Numbered from the stretch's first letter, positions 45,040-53,308 are shown. The stretch is 64,000 bases of DNA from Gammaproteobacteria bacterium (GCA_024280395.1 JAJRQG010000020.1:1-64000), one strand, 5' to 3'. Notes: generated by a model from the sequence alone, not told the origin. Program-made: numbers and translations.

Positions 45040-46713
45040 TTATTGAGCAAAATGAAACTCATGGCACCTAATACAGGACAGTTCAACACTATTGTGTTGG
45101 TCTTGTTGGTGACATTCCAAACATTTATTTCTTTGTGGCATAGCTATATCAGATGAAACATCAGATTTTTCTACATCGTGACAAGTTAAACAAACTTCTT
45201 GCTCGTTTTTCTGTTTAACGCTTAAGTGACTTACATGATCAAACTGAGCTTTTGAATACCAATCTGCATTGATTTTTATGGGCTTAACAAACCACTTACT
45301 CAAAATATCATCTGTATTATTATCAGTAACTTCATGACAAGTAATACAGCCACTTTTGGTAAATTGGAATTCTGCTTCTTTAAATGCTTCGGCTCGCCCA
45401 CATTCCAAACCCGTCCCTTGACAATTTTGATTGTTCGTGTGCTTTCCAGGAATTCTTCTAATTTTCTTTCTCGCACGTTTCTGTCTTAAGTCAGGGTCTG
45501 TAAATTCACGAATATAGTGGGCTTGTAACATCACGGTAGCTGTTCGCAAATCTCCATGTTGCAACTCTAAATCTGGATTAAACACATCAAATGTTAATTT
45601 GTGGCAACTTCTACAGTCCTTATCCATTGTGATGGGTTTAAAATGCTCTTGATCATCTTTTAACTGGTGACAGTCATTACACACCAATTGATCTCCAGTC
45701 GATTCATCTTGAACTTTTTCATCATCCAAGTGAACTTCGTGAGAAAACTTCAAATTTGATTGTTCTTTCAATGGATTGTCAAGATTAAATATTGGTCTAG
45801 AATTCACCCATTCATATTGACCATTTTCAAATAACGGATTCACCATAGTCAATCTAAATGGAGGGTGGTTTTGTGAGTTAAACCCATTAACTGCCCTTAC
45901 AGAACTTTCATCTTTAGAAAAATTTTCAATATTACTATGACAATCGATACACAAAGAATCATCTGTTCTCGTGAGTTGCAGAGGTTCGTTGTGTTCTTTG
46001 TGACAGTTCTCACACATAAATTCATCTAACTCGTCAACAGCAGGATGATTGTTGGACACATGCTCTCCTAAGTTTTGATGGCAACTCAAACATTGTTTGT
46101 CTTGTACTTTTTCAAAAGGTTTAACATGACAAACATTACAATTATCTCCTATTTCTGGGATTCTGTGCGCCATTGCTAACGGACCAGATGACCACGAACG
46201 GTCTGTAGGAATTGGCATTTCATCAAATTTTTGTTTTATCGATGGATTCTGAAATCCCAAATAGGGAACAATCAAAAACAAAGCGATTATAGCAATAAAT
46301 GCGAGATAGGAAACAGTTCGTATACTAAAACTACTTTTTCTTTGTACGAGAATATATAGCTTTTTACTTGCTGTAGATTTTCGCTTAGATCGAATAACAT
46401 TGATTGCAAAATCAAAGCCAGTTGGGGGTTTAATCACTTCTAAATCATAAACACCTAAGCGATATACCACACCTTGTTTCAATTTTCCTGATTTTGCAAA
46501 TTTATTCTCAATAGACAGATTCAGTTCACCAGTACAGCTAAACTGAGCGTTTGTTTGATTCAGTGCTTTTATGGTGAGGGTTCCTTCTTCTAAGTCTTCC
46601 AAAATTACATTGTTAGAATCGTTGGAACCTATCAACAATTCTTTGACGTCAAAATCTAAATCCTGTAATTCATCCAGACTACCTAAAACTGATTTTCTTA
46701 CTAAAAAAAACAT
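45040..46713 (-). CDS. inner-membrane decaheme cytochrome with cytoplasmic FHA-like head
   Basis: A 557-residue protein in three parts. Residues 1-125 have no signal peptide and form a beta-rich domain whose I-G-S-N-D-S-N-N-V-I-L and later G-V-Y-R-L-G-V-Y-D-L-E-V strands resemble an FHA fold but lack its phosphothreonine-binding Arg/His. One transmembrane helix follows (about 132-152, after basic residues). The remainder, outside the membrane, has ten CXXCH motifs from about 194 to 549: CNVCH, CLSCH, CENCH, CIDCH, CNDCH, CRSCH, CITCH, CLTCH, CLECH and CIRCH. So a cytoplasmic sensing or docking head sits on a periplasmic decaheme wire. The gene is 10 bases downstream of the b-type membrane protein gene, its likely electron donor. 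Confidence 0.88.
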   Translation of the reverse strand: MFFLVRKSVLGSLDELQDLDFDVKELLIGSNDSNNVILEDLEEGTLTIKALNQTNAQFSCTGELNLSIENKFAKSGKLKQGVVYRLGVYDLEVIKPPTGFDFAINVIRSKRKSTASKKLYILVQRKSSFSIRTVSYLAFIAIIALFLIVPYLGFQNPSIKQKFDEMPIPTDRSWSSGPLAMAHRIPEIGDNCNVCHVKPFEKVQDKQCLSCHQNLGEHVSNNHPAVDELDEFMCENCHKEHNEPLQLTRTDDSLCIDCHSNIENFSKDESSVRAVNGFNSQNHPPFRLTMVNPLFENGQYEWVNSRPIFNLDNPLKEQSNLKFSHEVHLDDEKVQDESTGDQLVCNDCHQLKDDQEHFKPITMDKDCRSCHKLTFDVFNPDLELQHGDLRTATVMLQAHYIREFTDPDLRQKRARKKIRRIPGKHTNNQNCQGTGLECGRAEAFKEAEFQFTKSGCITCHEVTDNNTDDILSKWFVKPIKINADWYSKAQFDHVSHLSVKQKNEQEVCLTCHDVEKSDVSSDIAMPQRNKCLECHQQDQHNSVELSCIRCHEFHFAQ

Positions 46714-46723
46714 AATTAATTAA

Positions 46724-47599
46724 TCACCAATAAATAAATACAACTAAAATGTGCACGATTAATGCTGCCAACAATGCGATTGTAATGGGAATATGAAAAA
46801 TCAACCACGCTTTTAAATAAGCCTTTACTTGGAGAGTTCTCCTAATAATTTTTAACAACCTTTGACGCCTTGAAAACAAAGTCAATATTTCATTTAAAGC
46901 ACTAGCTTCTGCTTGTTTCTGGCTATTGGGGATAGCTGTAGACAGAATATCAATAATTATTTCTTGATTTTTATTAGTTACCAATTGTTTTGATCCTGAT
47001 TGTAGACGAATTTTTGACCCGTCTTTGCCTCTTAATTGTTTGAAAAGAGTACTATCCAATTGTGTATTTTCAATGGCACTTAACACCATCAATCTAACAC
47101 CAGTTCGGCAAGAGATTGCTAAATTTTTAATCTTTTCATCGATTTCCTGCAAGTCATCAAACCATTGATCTTGTGAGGTTCCATTGTTATTAGAAGATAA
47201 AATTCTGGGGTAATGCATATAGGCAAAAAGACCGAAAAAGCCTGAAAAAATAACTGCAAGCATAAGTATATAGGCCAGGGTATGAACGTTCCAGCCCACT
47301 TGAAAAGCCGCATGCAAAGTAGTTATCAACAATAATGAGGTTCCTAGGAACACATGGGCAGAAGTCCAGCCTTCAACTGTTCCCATATTTGAAGAATATG
47401 ATCTTTTACGTATTCCCAAGAAAGTCAATAACAATATAAAGAAAGCAGAGGTAATGCCAAGAATATAACCTTGTAATGTACCACCATTTGCTGGTTGGTC
47501 TTCACCCTGTGAAAAATAGAGTGCTATACTTGCAACAGCCAATACAAGAAATAACTTTAAATATCTGTAATGTTTATATTTTAATAAATTTTGATGCAT
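46724..47599 (-). CDS. diheme b-type cytochrome-like membrane protein
   Basis: A 291-residue inner-membrane protein with about five helices (near 16-30, 45-62, 85-105, 110-130 and 265-290) and a soluble insertion of about 120 residues between the fourth and fifth. Two helices carry His pairs 14 positions apart: A-H-V-F-L-G...T-L-H-A-A and F-H-I-P-I...I-V-H-I-L. In cytochrome b of the bc1 complex, H-x13-H pairs in two helices bind two stacked hemes that cross the membrane; the same is predicted here. It could pass electrons from the cytoplasmic ferredoxin protein encoded just upstream to the periplasmic decaheme protein encoded just downstream. I chose the ATG at 47599 with GGAAG five bases before it; an ATG at 47611 would overlap the previous gene by 11 bases. 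Confidence 0.78.
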   Translation of the reverse strand: MHQNLLKYKHYRYLKLFLVLAVASIALYFSQGEDQPANGGTLQGYILGITSAFFILLLTFLGIRKRSYSSNMGTVEGWTSAHVFLGTSLLLITTLHAAFQVGWNVHTLAYILMLAVIFSGFFGLFAYMHYPRILSSNNNGTSQDQWFDDLQEIDEKIKNLAISCRTGVRLMVLSAIENTQLDSTLFKQLRGKDGSKIRLQSGSKQLVTNKNQEIIIDILSTAIPNSQKQAEASALNEILTLFSRRQRLLKIIRRTLQVKAYLKAWLIFHIPITIALLAALIVHILVVFIYW

Positions 47600-47600
47600 A

Positions 47601-50096
47601 TTATCTTCCATCCACCAATTCTACAAAATCATTTGGACTTATTCTGATAGCCGCCCCAGTTGGACAAGCACGTACACAAGCAGGACCTCCTTTTAGATCC
47701 ATGCAAGCATCACATTTGACGGCTTTTTTACCTTTGTCCTTGGCTTTCTTGTCAATTGTTACTTTTTTTGGTTCTCCTGGACCACTACCAACTCCCATGA
47801 ACATCCAAGCAAATAAACTAGGCTTCTTGGGCATGTCATAACTCATCTTAATTACATCATATGGACAATTAGTTTCACAGTTTCCACAACCAATACAAGA
47901 AGTATCAATAAACACTTCCCCACTTTCAGCACGGTGAATTGCATCTGCCGGACAATCTTTCATACAGTGGGGTTGTTCGCAATGCCTACATGAAATTGGA
48001 ATATGCAAACCGGCAAAAGAGGAACCCGACTCTCTATCAAGTCTAGAGATACCATTGTGAGTTTCAGCACATGCAGTTTCACAATTATCACACGCCACAC
48101 ATAGAGTTTCATCTATCACCAGTGCATTGGTCGCTTCTCCCAATCCTTTATCTAGAAGAAAACTCACTGTTTCAGCCGCTTCAACAACAGATCCCATAGA
48201 GTTAGAGTTCTTCATCAATTCCGCTAAATTTTTTTGTAATACTTTAATTTCATCAGGGTTTGATTTCACTAATGTAATAAATTGCTGCCGGTTTATTTTT
48301 AAGGCCTCTACCCTAACAGCTGCTTTGGCAGTATGCAGCCTAACTGGATTACCCATCAGTGCCATTTGACCAACCAAATCTCCAGATTGCAATTGTACAG
48401 TCACTACGTTTCCTTTTGATAAAGAGACTGTTCCCGAACGAATCAGGTACAATTCTGCACCTTTTTCCCCTTCCTTAAAAATCTCCTCATTGGCTTTAAA
48501 CTCTAACATTTCTACAGTTCCAGCCAACTGTACTAGTTCTTTGTTTGGTAGTTTGGGACTAAATGCACCTTGTAGGGCACGGGTGATAAAAATCCTATTG
48601 ATTCCTTCTGCCACCTCATCATTAGAATTCATCAACTTAATCATAATCCTTCTTGAAGTTTCAATCAAAATACAGTCACTGCTTGCTATGGCATGGGCTT
48701 TTCTTGGGCGACCAGACAATAGACTCATCTCTCCAAAAAATTGACCAGCACCAACAGTGAATTTTTTACCCGTACCTGAATCTAGATAAACCTCTCCTTC
48801 AACAATGGTATAAAAAGAGTTAGAATAATCTCCCTTCTTAAAAATATAATCACCCGCTTTAATTAGCTTTGTTAATTTGCTTACGCCGGCATTTCTAGCA
48901 ATTTTTTCTTCCTTTTGTGTCTCTGTATATAATTCTTCATCCAAGGCAATAACAATATTGCTTTCAATGATAAGCTCTCTAAAAGCCAAGGCATTCATGC
49001 GCCTAAACATTGGGACTCTTTGTTGGTACAACTCCAATACTTTTTGCGCATCCATCGCATAGGGGAGCAATTTAAACTGCTGCTCCAACAAAGGATGATC
49101 TGCAGGCTTAATCTCTTTACCATGAATAAATTCGATAACATCATAACCTTGATTCATGGCTTGCTTAATCAAAGGGTAGCCACCCAATGCACCGATAATA
49201 TAAAGGCCTTTGACATTGCTTTGATATTGATTATCTAAATCAGGGATTGAATCGGGTTTATCATTGGGAAATTGAACGCCACAAGATTCAACAAAACGGC
49301 GTGGAGCAATTGCACCCAATCTTGCAATAATACAATCACAAGCAATTTCTTTATCTCCATCAGGAGTATCTAAAACGATTGCTCCATTTTGGCCATTGCC
49401 ATCCGGTAGTTGAACTGATTTCACATTGGTATTATAGCCACAATAAAATTCATTGGACTTACTATTGATCGCAGCCAAAACCGCATTTAAATTACCCTCT
49501 TTGGCACGGGCAAATTCATTTTTACGGTTAATGATGTGTACAGTGTTTTGCTGAGCTAGACCCAATGCGTTTTCAATTGCTGCATCACCTGCACCAATTA
49601 CCACAATCGTTTTGTCCTCAAATTCCGCAGGGTCTTCCAAAGTATATCTGACGAAGTCTGATTCGTCATCTCCTGGCATACCAAGCTTTCGTGGATTTCC
49701 TTGCAAACCAATACTAAGTATCACATTTTCAGAGGTGATCTCATTGCCATTTTTGAGTTTGATTATAAAGTTTGGGTTTTCACCAGAAATAGAAACAACT
49801 TCAGTTTCATATTGGACATTGACTTCGCAGTTTTTTAAACCATCTTCCCAAGCCTGCAAAACTGTTTCTCTTTTGCCAGCAACAAATTCCATGGGACTAC
49901 GCAAATCAAGAAACCCAGGTTCATCCATAACATGCTTGCCTTTTTGATACTGGAAAATTGTCTTGGCTGGGCTAGAAAAAGCCTCTAGTAATAGGTGTGA
50001 GGAACCCTCCTGACTATAATGCGCAGCTCTTGCAGCAGCACTCAACCCCGCAGGTCCGGAACCAATAATTACAACCTTATATTTGTGGCTATCCAT
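47601..50096 (-). CDS. FAD/NAD(P) oxidoreductase fused to two cNMP-binding domains and a four-cluster ferredoxin
   Basis: An 831-residue cytoplasmic protein. The N-terminal pyridine nucleotide-disulfide oxidoreductase-like part has the FAD site G-S-G-P-A-G-L-S-A-A (12-21), the NAD(P) site G-A-G-D-A-A-I-E-N-A and a late G-A-L-G-G-Y-P FAD segment (to about 335), but no C-x-x-C disulfide. Two cyclic-nucleotide-binding beta-barrels follow (about 405-520 with F-G-E-M-S-L-L-S-G-R-P, and 530-645 with V-G-Q-M-A-L-M-G-N-P-V-R). The end (about 660-825) is a DmsB/HybA-type ferredoxin with four cysteine groups: C-V-A-C-D-N-C, C-R-H-C-E-Q-P-H-C, C-I-G-C-G-N-C and C-D-A-C...C-V-R-A-C-P. It could take electrons from NAD(P)H through FAD to four [4Fe-4S] clusters, gated by cAMP or a related ligand. 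First gene of the nine-gene run; its upstream region holds the divergent start of a hypothetical gene. Confidence 0.92.
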   Translation of the reverse strand: MDSHKYKVVIIGSGPAGLSAAARAAHYSQEGSSHLLLEAFSSPAKTIFQYQKGKHVMDEPGFLDLRSPMEFVAGKRETVLQAWEDGLKNCEVNVQYETEVVSISGENPNFIIKLKNGNEITSENVILSIGLQGNPRKLGMPGDDESDFVRYTLEDPAEFEDKTIVVIGAGDAAIENALGLAQQNTVHIINRKNEFARAKEGNLNAVLAAINSKSNEFYCGYNTNVKSVQLPDGNGQNGAIVLDTPDGDKEIACDCIIARLGAIAPRRFVESCGVQFPNDKPDSIPDLDNQYQSNVKGLYIIGALGGYPLIKQAMNQGYDVIEFIHGKEIKPADHPLLEQQFKLLPYAMDAQKVLELYQQRVPMFRRMNALAFRELIIESNIVIALDEELYTETQKEEKIARNAGVSKLTKLIKAGDYIFKKGDYSNSFYTIVEGEVYLDSGTGKKFTVGAGQFFGEMSLLSGRPRKAHAIASSDCILIETSRRIMIKLMNSNDEVAEGINRIFITRALQGAFSPKLPNKELVQLAGTVEMLEFKANEEIFKEGEKGAELYLIRSGTVSLSKGNVVTVQLQSGDLVGQMALMGNPVRLHTAKAAVRVEALKINRQQFITLVKSNPDEIKVLQKNLAELMKNSNSMGSVVEAAETVSFLLDKGLGEATNALVIDETLCVACDNCETACAETHNGISRLDRESGSSFAGLHIPISCRHCEQPHCMKDCPADAIHRAESGEVFIDTSCIGCGNCETNCPYDVIKMSYDMPKKPSLFAWMFMGVGSGPGEPKKVTIDKKAKDKGKKAVKCDACMDLKGGPACVRACPTGAAIRISPNDFVELVDGR

Positions 50097-50266
50097 AAGT
50101 TATATTTGCCCCCATCAAAAAATCAACCTAATCTAACCTTTATATATTAACTTATTTTCCTACTATAAATCAACCATAATTTGTCAATTCAAATTTTTAA
50201 TGGAGTCACGTGAGTCACACCGCCTATCATTCTGCCAGAATTTGTAAAATAATGTTACTGACCAAC

Positions 50267-50302
50267 ATTTTAGCAAACAATAATGTGCAATTGTGCTAAA
50301 AT
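50267..50302. promoter_or_regulatory. inverted repeat just upstream of the 50311 gene
   Basis: ATTTTAGCA and TGCTAAAAT (9-bp perfect arms, 18-base spacer) end eight bases before the ATG at 50311. No ribosome site is visible, so the repeat is either an operator in the divergent promoter region or an RNA hairpin that limits translation start. The 200 bases between it and the oxidoreductase start hold no gene. Confidence 0.5.
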
Positions 50303-50310
50303 TATCGACT

Positions 50311-50727
50311 ATGAATAAACACAAACATATTGTTGACCCAACATTTTTAAGAGATTCAGATTACTCATATGTCGAATATGATGATAGCCAGTTGGCTTCC
50401 ATTCTATGTTTCTCCATAGCTAGACATAATAAAGACTTAATATTGCATCAACAACGGATCGAATTGTTCTCAAAAACCCAAGAATTTCGATTATTATTTA
50501 GCGCTATTGTTGATTTATTTGTTTCACTTGGGGACAAAGGCATTGACTATAAGCTACGGATATTTAATAAATACAAACCTCAATTAACTCCTGTACAAAC
50601 CTTAACTCTTAGCAATACTTTAAGTCGACAATTAAAAGCTTCACATGCCATTCAAGATTTAACTCAATCAATTTTAAGTCTAGGCTTACAAGGTGAGCTA
50701 CTCTCATCAACTCACTTAGGCAAATGA
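50311..50727 (+). CDS. hypothetical helical protein divergent from the oxidoreductase
   Basis: A 138-residue soluble, mostly helical protein; residues 75-130 look amphipathic. I recognise no family. The ATG at 50311 is preferred to a TTG six codons upstream. It diverges from the electron-transfer run across 214 bases and overlaps a 46-codon frame downstream by ATGA, so its expression may be linked to the redox genes on either side. Confidence 0.6.
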   Translation: MNKHKHIVDPTFLRDSDYSYVEYDDSQLASILCFSIARHNKDLILHQQRIELFSKTQEFRLLFSAIVDLFVSLGDKGIDYKLRIFNKYKPQLTPVQTLTLSNTLSRQLKASHAIQDLTQSILSLGLQGELLSSTHLGK

Positions 50728-50864
50728 ATGATAGCACCGCTATTGCCTCAGACTATGGCGATATTATTCTTAAGAATAAGACCAGAATTTACCTTTGCAA
50801 CACAAGTGTACAAAAAAACATGTTGAGCTTATGGTCAAACATTACTCTATATTGTAAATCCTAA
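50724..50864 (+). CDS. possible 46-residue protein coupled to the preceding gene
   Basis: An ATG overlaps the stop of the upstream gene in the ATGA pattern typical of translational coupling, and the frame runs 46 codons to a TAA, 16 bases before the next ATG. The product is polar with a short hydrophobic patch and no known motif. It may be chance; coupling geometry is the only support. Confidence 0.35.
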   Translation: MNDSTAIASDYGDIILKNKTRIYLCNTSVQKNMLSLWSNITLYCKS

Positions 50865-50880
50865 ACTAACTAATTAAATT

Positions 50881-51516
50881 ATGAATTCAGAACAACCAAA
50901 ATTCTTACTCCCAACTCCAGCTGGAGCTTATTATTTTTCTCAAGAGAAATCCAATTGTTGGCAAAGAGACGTACTAAGCAAACTTTTTTCTCAACCTGAA
51001 ACACCACCACTATCAAATGAAACACTAATTGATTTATTTGACATAGATGACCCAAACAATCTAGAAGAGAAGTTAAGAGAATGTGAAGCTTTAAAACTCA
51101 TTCAAGTTGTTGATCAAAAAATTAACGCACCAGACGGTGACCTTGTAGACAATATAAAAGACATCATTCCTGTTTTTTCAAAAAACAACAAAGTACTTCT
51201 ATCAGACTCTCAAGGGTTTTGCATCACCAATGTCGGCTTTCCTGATGACATGGTAGAAGAAATTTCCGTACTTTCTGCTGATATTGCCATTATGCACAAA
51301 AGAAGAGCACTAGAAATCAATAAGAACCTAGGTCTAACTTCTCAGGCTTGGTCAATTGTTGATGCATCTGGAAATAGCTGTCTTGGTTTTTGGCCTATCA
51401 ATATTAATGAAGAAGTTTTCGTTTTGGCTATCGAAGGCACACCTTTCTTTAATCATCCTTCCATCATCACTTTGATTTGGATGCTATATTTAAGGTATGG
51501 AAGATCTGAAGAATAA
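50881..51516 (+). CDS. hypothetical protein with roadblock/longin-like C-terminal domain
   Basis: A 211-residue soluble protein. Residues 1-75 look like a winged-helix-type fold (short helices with L-I-D-L-F-D...L-R-E-C-E-A-L-K-L-I). Residues 95-205 have the pattern of a roadblock/longin domain: K-V-L-L-S-D-S-Q-G-F-C-I as first hairpin, a helix with D-M-V-E-E-I-S-V-L-S-A-D-I, then strands A-W-S-I-V-D and E-V-F-V-L-A-I-E-G. The family call is by pattern only. Roadblock genes on the opposite strand just beyond make a role in the same GTPase-signalling module plausible. Confidence 0.6.
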   Translation: MNSEQPKFLLPTPAGAYYFSQEKSNCWQRDVLSKLFSQPETPPLSNETLIDLFDIDDPNNLEEKLRECEALKLIQVVDQKINAPDGDLVDNIKDIIPVFSKNNKVLLSDSQGFCITNVGFPDDMVEEISVLSADIAIMHKRRALEINKNLGLTSQAWSIVDASGNSCLGFWPININEEVFVLAIEGTPFFNHPSIITLIWMLYLRYGRSEE

Positions 51517-51547
51517 TAAAATATCAGACCTACACTGTTGGCTTAAT

Positions 51548-51575
51548 ATTACCTGCGGTTTTGATCGCAGGTAAT
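51548..51575. terminator. bidirectional terminator between convergent genes
   Basis: Perfect 10-bp stem ATTACCTGCG / CGCAGGTAAT with an eight-base loop, centred between the convergent 50881 gene and the PhnD-like gene. Short T-runs on either side are weak, but the stem is strong. Confidence 0.75.
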
Positions 51576-51585
51576 TTCCATCTTA

Positions 51586-52332
51586 CTATGTGATCAACGT
51601 ATCCATTAAATCAATCATAAATTCAGCATCTTCTTGTTCCTGGTTTACCCAATGCTCAAAACCCAAAGATGCCAATACACCGGGACCTTTTTCAAGGTTA
51701 TGCATGTCATTTAATAATTTTCTAATGTCATCAACGCGATTGATTAACTGTGGACCGACCAAAAAACTGTGCGTAATCACGGATATTTCACTGGCAATAA
51801 TCGGCCTTATTTGACTTTTTATAAATTTAGACATATTGTCATAGGATTCTTTTAGAAAAAATCCCACATCTGACTGTTGATTAATTAAACTTTTAGCAAC
51901 CATCACATAATTACTTAACTCACTTATATTAACATTGCCTTTATTTAAATCAGCAGGCTCTAACATAATCATGCCAATGGTATTGACTTCAGGATCATCT
52001 GCCATTGAGACATTGCAGTTTTCTTTAAGGTCCTCAACGCAAGAAATATCAGAATCAGTGCCTACACAAATCACCGCTTCATCCGCTTTTCCTGATGGTG
52101 CGGCTACAGCAATAAAGCCCTTGTCTCTAATCAAAGTTGAAGCATCATAGGGATTGGCAAAAATCAAGTCGATTTTATCTTCTTGGATTTCTTTTCTTTG
52201 ATCATCAAATGAGTCAAATAATTCCAAGTGAATCGCTTCACTCAGTTGGTTCTGTAACCAAGTATTGAATATATACCAACCCGCGATAAAATCTGGTGAA
52301 AAATCAGGGCTAACTGTCATTCTATAAGTCAT
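51586..52332 (-). CDS. cytoplasmic PhnD-like solute-binding protein (copy 1)
   Basis: A 248-residue protein of the PhnD/SsuA type II periplasmic-binding fold: D-L-I-F-A-N-P-Y-D-A (about 56), a hinge region, and later V-M-V-A-K-S-L-I-N-Q-Q-S-D-V-G-F. It begins M-T-Y-R-M-T-V-S-P with no signal peptide or lipobox, and no ABC permease or ATPase gene is nearby, so it is likely a cytoplasmic ligand sensor and not a transport component. Its start overlaps the PAS gene stop by ATGA. PhnD proteins usually bind phosphonates or phosphite; the ligand here is unknown. Confidence 0.82.
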   Translation of the reverse strand: MTYRMTVSPDFSPDFIAGWYIFNTWLQNQLSEAIHLELFDSFDDQRKEIQEDKIDLIFANPYDASTLIRDKGFIAVAAPSGKADEAVICVGTDSDISCVEDLKENCNVSMADDPEVNTIGMIMLEPADLNKGNVNISELSNYVMVAKSLINQQSDVGFFLKESYDNMSKFIKSQIRPIIASEISVITHSFLVGPQLINRVDDIRKLLNDMHNLEKGPGVLASLGFEHWVNQEQEDAEFMIDLMDTLIT

Positions 52333-52784
52333 TGTTCATTCTCCTGGGCCAACATGGTTTTATACAACTCTGTACACTCGTCGATTTTAGTTCTAGAAGG
52401 CTTTCTTCTTACCGATGCATAACCCACAACTTTTCCTTTGCGAATATTGGGGACAACAACCGCATAGACCCAGTAATATTTGCCGTCTTTTCGTAAGTTT
52501 TTTACATAACCATTCCATTTGCTTTTTGATTCTATTGTTTCCCACAGATCTTTGAATGCCGCGGCAGGCATGTCTGGATGTCTTAGTAAATGATGTGGCT
52601 TTCCAATAATCTCACTCTCACTAAAAGCTGATATATCAACAAAAGCTTGATTACAATGAGTAATCACGCCTTTTGCGTCAGTTCTAGATACAATGAGCTT
52701 GCCCTCAGGAAAAGGAACTTCTTCATCTATGACGTTCCTATTATCAGATGTTCCATCATGATAATTGAGTTGAATATCAGTCAT
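52329..52784 (-). CDS. Aer-like PAS domain protein
   Basis: A 151-residue single-domain PAS protein. I-T-H-C-N-Q-A-F-V-D-I-S, G-K-P-H-H-L-L-R-H-P-D-M-P-A-A-A-F-K-D-L-W and Y-Y-W-V-Y-A-V-V-V-P closely follow the N-terminal PAS domain of the aerotaxis receptor Aer, which holds FAD and reports redox state. There is no HAMP, membrane or methyl-accepting part, so it must signal by protein contact, most likely with the roadblock and PhnD-like proteins in the same operon. FAD binding is inferred from the Aer likeness. Confidence 0.9.
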   Translation of the reverse strand: MTDIQLNYHDGTSDNRNVIDEEVPFPEGKLIVSRTDAKGVITHCNQAFVDISAFSESEIIGKPHHLLRHPDMPAAAFKDLWETIESKSKWNGYVKNLRKDGKYYWVYAVVVPNIRKGKVVGYASVRRKPSRTKIDECTELYKTMLAQENEQ

Positions 52785-52795
52785 GATAATTACTC

Positions 52796-53158
52796 CTAAA
52801 TCAATTCGGCAGTTTTCTTGGCTGCACGTTTGACATCTAAAAATATCAAGCCTAATTTTGCATTGGCTTTTGCCATCACTGTCAGAACTGCATCATCACC
52901 TGCTTTCAACATTAAAACGTAACCATTTCCACCTTTAATCAGCACTTGATCCAAGCTTCCTCGTTCAAGTTCTTGGGCTGTTCTATCACCCAATGATAAC
53001 ATCGCAGCACTCATAGCTCCCACTCTGTCTTCATCAATACTGGTTGGCAATTGAGATGCCATAATGAGACCATCTGTTGAGATGATTGCCGATGCTTCAA
53101 CATCCGCTGATGAACTGTTTAACTCGTTCAATATGTTGTTTAACATATCAATTCGCAT
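52796..53158 (-). CDS. roadblock/LC7 domain protein (copy 1)
   Basis: A 120-residue protein made of one roadblock/LC7 domain: A-S-A-I-I-S-T-D-G-L-I-M-A-S, D-R-V-G-A-M-S-A-A-M-L-S-L and a G-Y-V-L-M-L strand. Such domains dimerise and bind small Ras-like GTPases (MglB with MglA). It is first in an operon with the PAS and PhnD-like genes, has an AGGAG ribosome site, and lies about 110 bases downstream of an FNR-type box. Its protein differs from copy 2 at only two positions. Confidence 0.93.
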   Translation of the reverse strand: MRIDMLNNILNELNSSSADVEASAIISTDGLIMASQLPTSIDEDRVGAMSAAMLSLGDRTAQELERGSLDQVLIKGGNGYVLMLKAGDDAVLTVMAKANAKLGLIFLDVKRAAKKTAELI

Positions 53159-53266
53159 AATACTCTCCTGAAGAAACTTCTGAAAAATAGAGAATTTCTA
53201 TTTTTAAGGCTTCTTTATGTTGTTATAAAGAAAGAGCATTATGCACGTGAATTTTTAAGACAAACT

Positions 53267-53280
53267 TGATCTATATCAAG
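53267..53280. promoter_or_regulatory. FNR/Anr-type binding site
   Basis: TTGAT-CTAT-ATCAA matches the FNR/Anr consensus TTGAT-N4-ATCAA exactly and extends to a 9-bp dyad (ACTTGAT/ATCAAGT). It is 109 bases before the roadblock copy 1 start and just past the stop of the PhnD-like copy 2 gene, so it should control the roadblock-PAS-PhnD operon under low oxygen. Confidence 0.75.
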
Positions 53281-53308
53281 TATTTTTTGATGTAACAATC
53301 GTTAACAA

